Assembly (NCBI GenBank): GCA_019414245.1 | Contig: DXMK01000015.1 | Location: forward strand, 440,875 to 504,874 | Length of the DNA stretch: 64,000 nt | Source: Collinsella sp. | GTDB lineage: Bacteria > Actinomycetota > Coriobacteriia > Coriobacteriales > Coriobacteriaceae | Reading direction: 5' to 3' | Shown here: positions 61,095-64,000 of the stretch, one piece after another | How positions within the stretch are numbered: position 1 is the stretch's first letter | Layout of the letters: every line of letters begins with the position of its first letter | Translations under genes and position numbers: made by a program | The notes under the pieces: model-generated | What the model saw: only the letters and a program-made list of their open reading frames with translations | Databases searched by the model: none | Told to the model about the DNA's origin: nothing

Positions 61095-63737
61095 CTACAG
61101 CGCGCCAGAGCCGGTTTGCATCATGCCGCCGGGGCCCGAGGTCACGCCGCCGCTCACGGGCGCGGCGTTGCCGGTGTGCGGTGCCGCCGGGGTGGTATCG
61201 CCACCGAGCGTGCCCGCCGGACGCGGTGCCGGGATCTCGCCCGTACCGTGACTAAAGACAAACTTGCCATCGGCCACGTCGCACAGGACGGTATCGCCCT
61301 CGCCCCACTCGCCGGCCAGAAGCTCCTCGGACAGCGGGTCCTCGATGAGCTTTTGAATAGCACGACGCAGCGGACGTGCGCCATTGGTAAGATCGGTACC
61401 CTCGGCCACAATCTTGTCGTAGGCCGCATCGGTGAGCTTGATGTTCATGCCGTTTGCGATCAGGCGCTGGCGCAGATCGTCCACCAGCAGGTGCGCGATC
61501 TTGGTGAGATTCTCGCCCGAGAGCTTCTGGAACACCACAATGTCGTCGATACGGTTGAGCAGCTCGGGGCGGAACAGGCGCTTGAGCTCGCCCATCGCGC
61601 GGCCCTTGATTTCACTCGACGTGAGACCCTGCTCGCCGGTGGTGCCAAAGCCAACGCTCGCATCCTGTGCGATCTCGCGGGCGCCCACGTTGGACGTCAT
61701 GATGATCACGGTGTTGCGGAAGTCGACCGTCTTGCCCTGGCTATCGGTCAGGCGGCCCTCCTCCAGCACCTGCAGCAGGATGTTGAAGATGTCGGGGTGC
61801 GCCTTCTCGATCTCGTCGAACAGCACGACCGAATACGGGTGACGACGAACGGCCTTGGTAAGCTGACCGCCCTCGTCGTGACCGACGTAACCCGGAGGGC
61901 TACCGATGAGCTTGGAGACCTCGAACTCGCTACCGAACTCGGACATGTCGAAGCTGATGAGCGCGTCCTTGCTGCCAAAGAGGTACTCGGCGAGCGTCTT
62001 GGCGAGCTCGGTCTTGCCCGTGCCGGTGGGACCCAGGAAGATAAAGCTGCCGCCGGGGCGACGCGGATCCTTGAGCGGCGAGCGGCTGCGGCGCACGGCC
62101 TTGGCAACTGCCTCGACAGCCTCATCCTGACCGATAATGCGGGTCTTGAGCACGCTTTCGGCCTGCAGCAGGCGACGGCTCTCGCTCTCGGTAAGCGAGG
62201 ACACCGGCACGCCCGAGGTCACGGACACGATATCGGCGATCTGGGAGACATCGATGGTGAGCGGGTTGGCGTCGAGCTCGGCCGTCCAGGCAGCCTTGGC
62301 CTCGGCGAGCTCAATCTCGGCAGCCTTCTGCTGCTCGGTGATCTCGGCAGCCTTGTTCATGTCGTCGCTCTCGGTGGCCTCCTGCGCGGCGGCCTTGAGC
62401 TCCTCTATGCGATGCTCGGCCTCGCGCACCGGCTCGGGCGCGCGGTTAGCGGCGATGCGGGCGCGGGCACCGGCCTCGTCAATGAGGTCGATGGCCTTAT
62501 CGGGCAGGAAGCGATCCTGGATGTAGCGGTTGGAAAGGTTCGCGGCGGCCTCGATAGCACCCTGCGTATAGCGCACATGGTGGTGCTCCTCGTAGCGCGG
62601 CTTGAGCGCGGTCAGGATCTTGACCGTGTCCTCGACGCTCGGCTCCTCGACATCGATGGTCTGGAAGCGACGCTCGAAGGCCGGGTCCTTGGTGAGGTAC
62701 TTGCGGAATTCCTCGGCCGTGGTGGCGCCGATAATCTGGAAGGCACCGCGCGCGAGCACGGGCTTGAGCATGGAGCTCGCGTCGATGGAGCCCTCGGCAG
62801 AACCGGCACCGATGATGGTGTGCATCTCATCGATAAACAAGATGACGTCGTCGGCCTCGGTTGCCTCCTGGATCACGTTCTTGAGGCGCTCCTCGAACTC
62901 ACCGCGATACTTGGCGCCCGCAACGAGACCCGGCAGGTCGAGCGTCCAGATATTCTGGTTCATGAGGTTCTCGGGCACGTTGCCGGCAGCAATCTGTTGC
63001 GCCAGTCCCTCGACGATGGCCGTCTTGCCCACGCCGGGATCGCCCAGGATAAGCGGATTGTTCTTGGTGCGGCGCGAAAGGATCTCCATCATGCGCTGGA
63101 CTTCCTTTTCGCGGCCAATCACGGGATCGAGCTCGCCGTCGCGCGCCTTTTGCGTGAGGTTGGTGGCGAACTGCTTGAGCGTGTCGGTGCCGCTCCCCTT
63201 TTGCTGAGAGGCATCCGAGCCGCTAAAGAACGGCAGGCCCGCACCGGGACGACCAGCGCCAGCGCCAGCGAGCGGACGCTTCTTGTCCTGATCCTTGGCA
63301 GTGAGCTTTTCGATGGCCTTTTTAATGGAAGCAGACGACACGCCCAGGCGCATGAGGATGTCCATGGCCATGCCGTTGCCTTCTTCGACGATGCCGATCA
63401 GCAAGTGCTCGGTCGAAACGTAGGTCTGGTTGTTCTCGCGTGCCACGCGGAAGGAGCGTTCCATCACGCTGATGACGAGCGGCGTAAAGGCGAGCTTGGC
63501 AGCCTCGGTCTCCTCGCTGGGCTCGGGAACCGTGGTCTGGACCTCTTTGAGGGTATCCATGATGTCATCGTAGGAGATATCGAGCGAACGCAGTGCCTCG
63601 GCGGCAATACCCTCGTCCTCCTTAGCGAGCGCAAGCAGCAGGTGCTCGGTGCCCACCTTATTTGAGTGCAGATCGAGCGCCTCTTGCTTGGCCATGGACA
63701 TGACCTTGCGCGCGCGATCGGTAAAACGGTCTAACAT
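61095..63737 (-). CDS. clpC: ATP-dependent Clp protease ATP-binding subunit ClpC
   Basis: An 880-residue Hsp100 unfoldase. Two ClpN repeats (1-145) precede AAA1 (GDPGVGKT near 231), a coiled M-domain with an UVR-like segment, and AAA2 ([20 protein letters not shown] near 567). The C-terminal tail ([20 protein letters not shown]) is long, Gly/Pro rich and disordered. There is no ctsR-mcsAB upstream in the window. Confidence 0.94.
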   Translation of the reverse strand: MLDRFTDRARKVMSMAKQEALDLHSNKVGTEHLLLALAKEDEGIAAEALRSLDISYDDIMDTLKEVQTTVPEPSEETEAAKLAFTPLVISVMERSFRVARENNQTYVSTEHLLIGIVEEGNGMAMDILMRLGVSSASIKKAIEKLTAKDQDKKRPLAGAGAGRPGAGLPFFSGSDASQQKGSGTDTLKQFATNLTQKARDGELDPVIGREKEVQRMMEILSRRTKNNPLILGDPGVGKTAIVEGLAQQIAAGNVPENLMNQNIWTLDLPGLVAGAKYRGEFEERLKNVIQEATEADDVILFIDEMHTIIGAGSAEGSIDASSMLKPVLARGAFQIIGATTAEEFRKYLTKDPAFERRFQTIDVEEPSVEDTVKILTALKPRYEEHHHVRYTQGAIEAAANLSNRYIQDRFLPDKAIDLIDEAGARARIAANRAPEPVREAEHRIEELKAAAQEATESDDMNKAAEITEQQKAAEIELAEAKAAWTAELDANPLTIDVSQIADIVSVTSGVPVSSLTESESRRLLQAESVLKTRIIGQDEAVEAVAKAVRRSRSPLKDPRRPGGSFIFLGPTGTGKTELAKTLAEYLFGSKDALISFDMSEFGSEFEVSKLIGSPPGYVGHDEGGQLTKAVRRHPYSVVLFDEIEKAHPDIFNILLQVLEEGRLTDSQGKTVDFRNTVIIMTSNVGAREIAQDASVGFGTTGEQGLTSSEIKGRAMGELKRLFRPELLNRIDDIVVFQKLSGENLTKIAHLLVDDLRQRLIANGMNIKLTDAAYDKIVAEGTDLTNGARPLRRAIQKLIEDPLSEELLAGEWGEGDTVLCDVADGKFVFSHGTGEIPAPRPAGTLGGDTTPAAPHTGNAAPVSGGVTSGPGGMMQTGSGAL

Positions 63738-63775
63738 GCTAGTTCCTCTTAGACGAGCTAGTTTTTTTCAAACGC

Positions 63776-63801
63776 AAAGCGCCGCCCCGCGGCAGCGCTT
63801 T
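63776..63801 (-). other. Hairpin in the clpC leader
   Basis: AAAGCGCCGCC and GGCAGCGCTTT pair around CCGC in the 5' leader of clpC. There is no clear T run, so it may be a leader control element or a stability hairpin. No CtsR or HAIR box was recognised in 63738-64000. Confidence 0.45.
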
Positions 63802-63972
63802 GGTCTCTTTACCCATATGGAGTATATGTTAACCGTTGGGACCTTTCCTGCCCGTAGCCGCTCGACAACGTCTACAAAAAAGGAATTGCCAGGTGCGTCT
63901 GCATCGGCCCAACGAGCGTGGATTTTCGGACACCCATTCCACGAACGGTAGCGCACAGAGATGTGGTGTAAG

Positions 63973-63992
63973 AGGCGGGGCATGCCCCGCCT
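63973..63992. other. Perfect palindrome at the right window edge
   Basis: AGGCGGGGCATGCCCCGCCT is self-complementary. It is probably the terminator of a gene beyond the window or another repeat; the flanks needed to decide are cut off. Confidence 0.5.
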
Positions 63993-64000
63993 CCGCCCTT

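Noticed and set aside
63768..63983. 71-residue minus-strand frame before clpC
   Set aside because: It lies across the clpC leader hairpin and the terminal palindrome, with no start signal or homology.

Overview
The window most likely comes from a human-gut actinobacterium of the Coriobacteriia, best fitting Collinsella. This rests on the high GC content, the clustered fabK/acpP/fabH genes, a FeoA-FeoB fusion, several gut-type carbohydrate and amino-acid genes, and many short palindromic repeats. No 16S gene is present, so the genus is an inference.

The backbone is a conserved chromosomal neighbourhood on the minus strand. Read from right to left the order is clpC, disA, ispD, ispF, cysS, rlmB, an NYN nuclease, tRNAs Tyr-Thr-Met, tuf, rpmG, tRNA-Trp, secE, nusG, rplK, rplA, then rplJ, rplL, rpoB, rpoC, rpsL, rpsG, fusA, rpsJ. 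This closely follows the yac/secE/rpl/rpo/str order known from Bacillus, but non-core blocks break it up: mntP and pepD (58.6-60.8 kb), a beta-glucoside block (48.1-51.9 kb), about 23 kb between rplA and rplJ (19.9-43.1 kb), galU between rplL and rpoB, and an ECF sigma/anti-sigma pair between rpoC and rpsL.

Region by region. 0-2 kb: fatty-acid synthesis (fabH-acpP-fabK, cut by the left edge) diverging from birA, with a pair of operator-like repeats between them. 3-6.5 kb: str operon. 7-8.6 kb: ECF sigma and membrane anti-sigma. 8.9-16.9 kb: rpoBC. 17.2-19.7 kb: galU and rplJL with an L10 leader and attenuator. 19.9-25.1 kb: aminotransferase, hypothetical protein, deoxyinosine glycosylase, GH13 enzyme, MFS transporter. 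25.2-28 kb: ferrous iron uptake. 28.5-31.7 kb: dimethylargininase, antiporter and GntR regulator with a clear operator. 32-35.3 kb: esterase, PTS EIIA(Glc), asnS. 35.6-43 kb: WYL-type regulator, TrpXYZ-like ABC cassette, MscS, and a two-gene unit coding a ParB-like/BMP fusion and a phosphoesterase. 43.3-47.8 kb: translation genes and four tRNAs. 48-52 kb: RpiR regulator, GH1 enzyme and PTS EIIBC. 52.5-58.3 kb: tRNA-Thr with a duplicated fragment, NYN nuclease, rlmB, cysS, ispF, ispD, disA. 58.4-63.7 kb: Mn-riboswitch-controlled mntP, pepD, clpC.

The most unusual content is between genes. At least six families of hairpin-forming repeats are present, most in two or three copies. In three families the two copies differ by paired substitutions that keep the stems intact, so the fold rather than the sequence appears conserved. 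The strongest candidates for something undescribed are the pair at 8780-8917 and 31882-32022, each placed immediately after the stop codon of a minus-strand gene, and the pair at 6590-6728 and 19691-19824, each upstream of a ribosomal-protein promoter. No CRISPR array, prophage or insertion sequence was seen.
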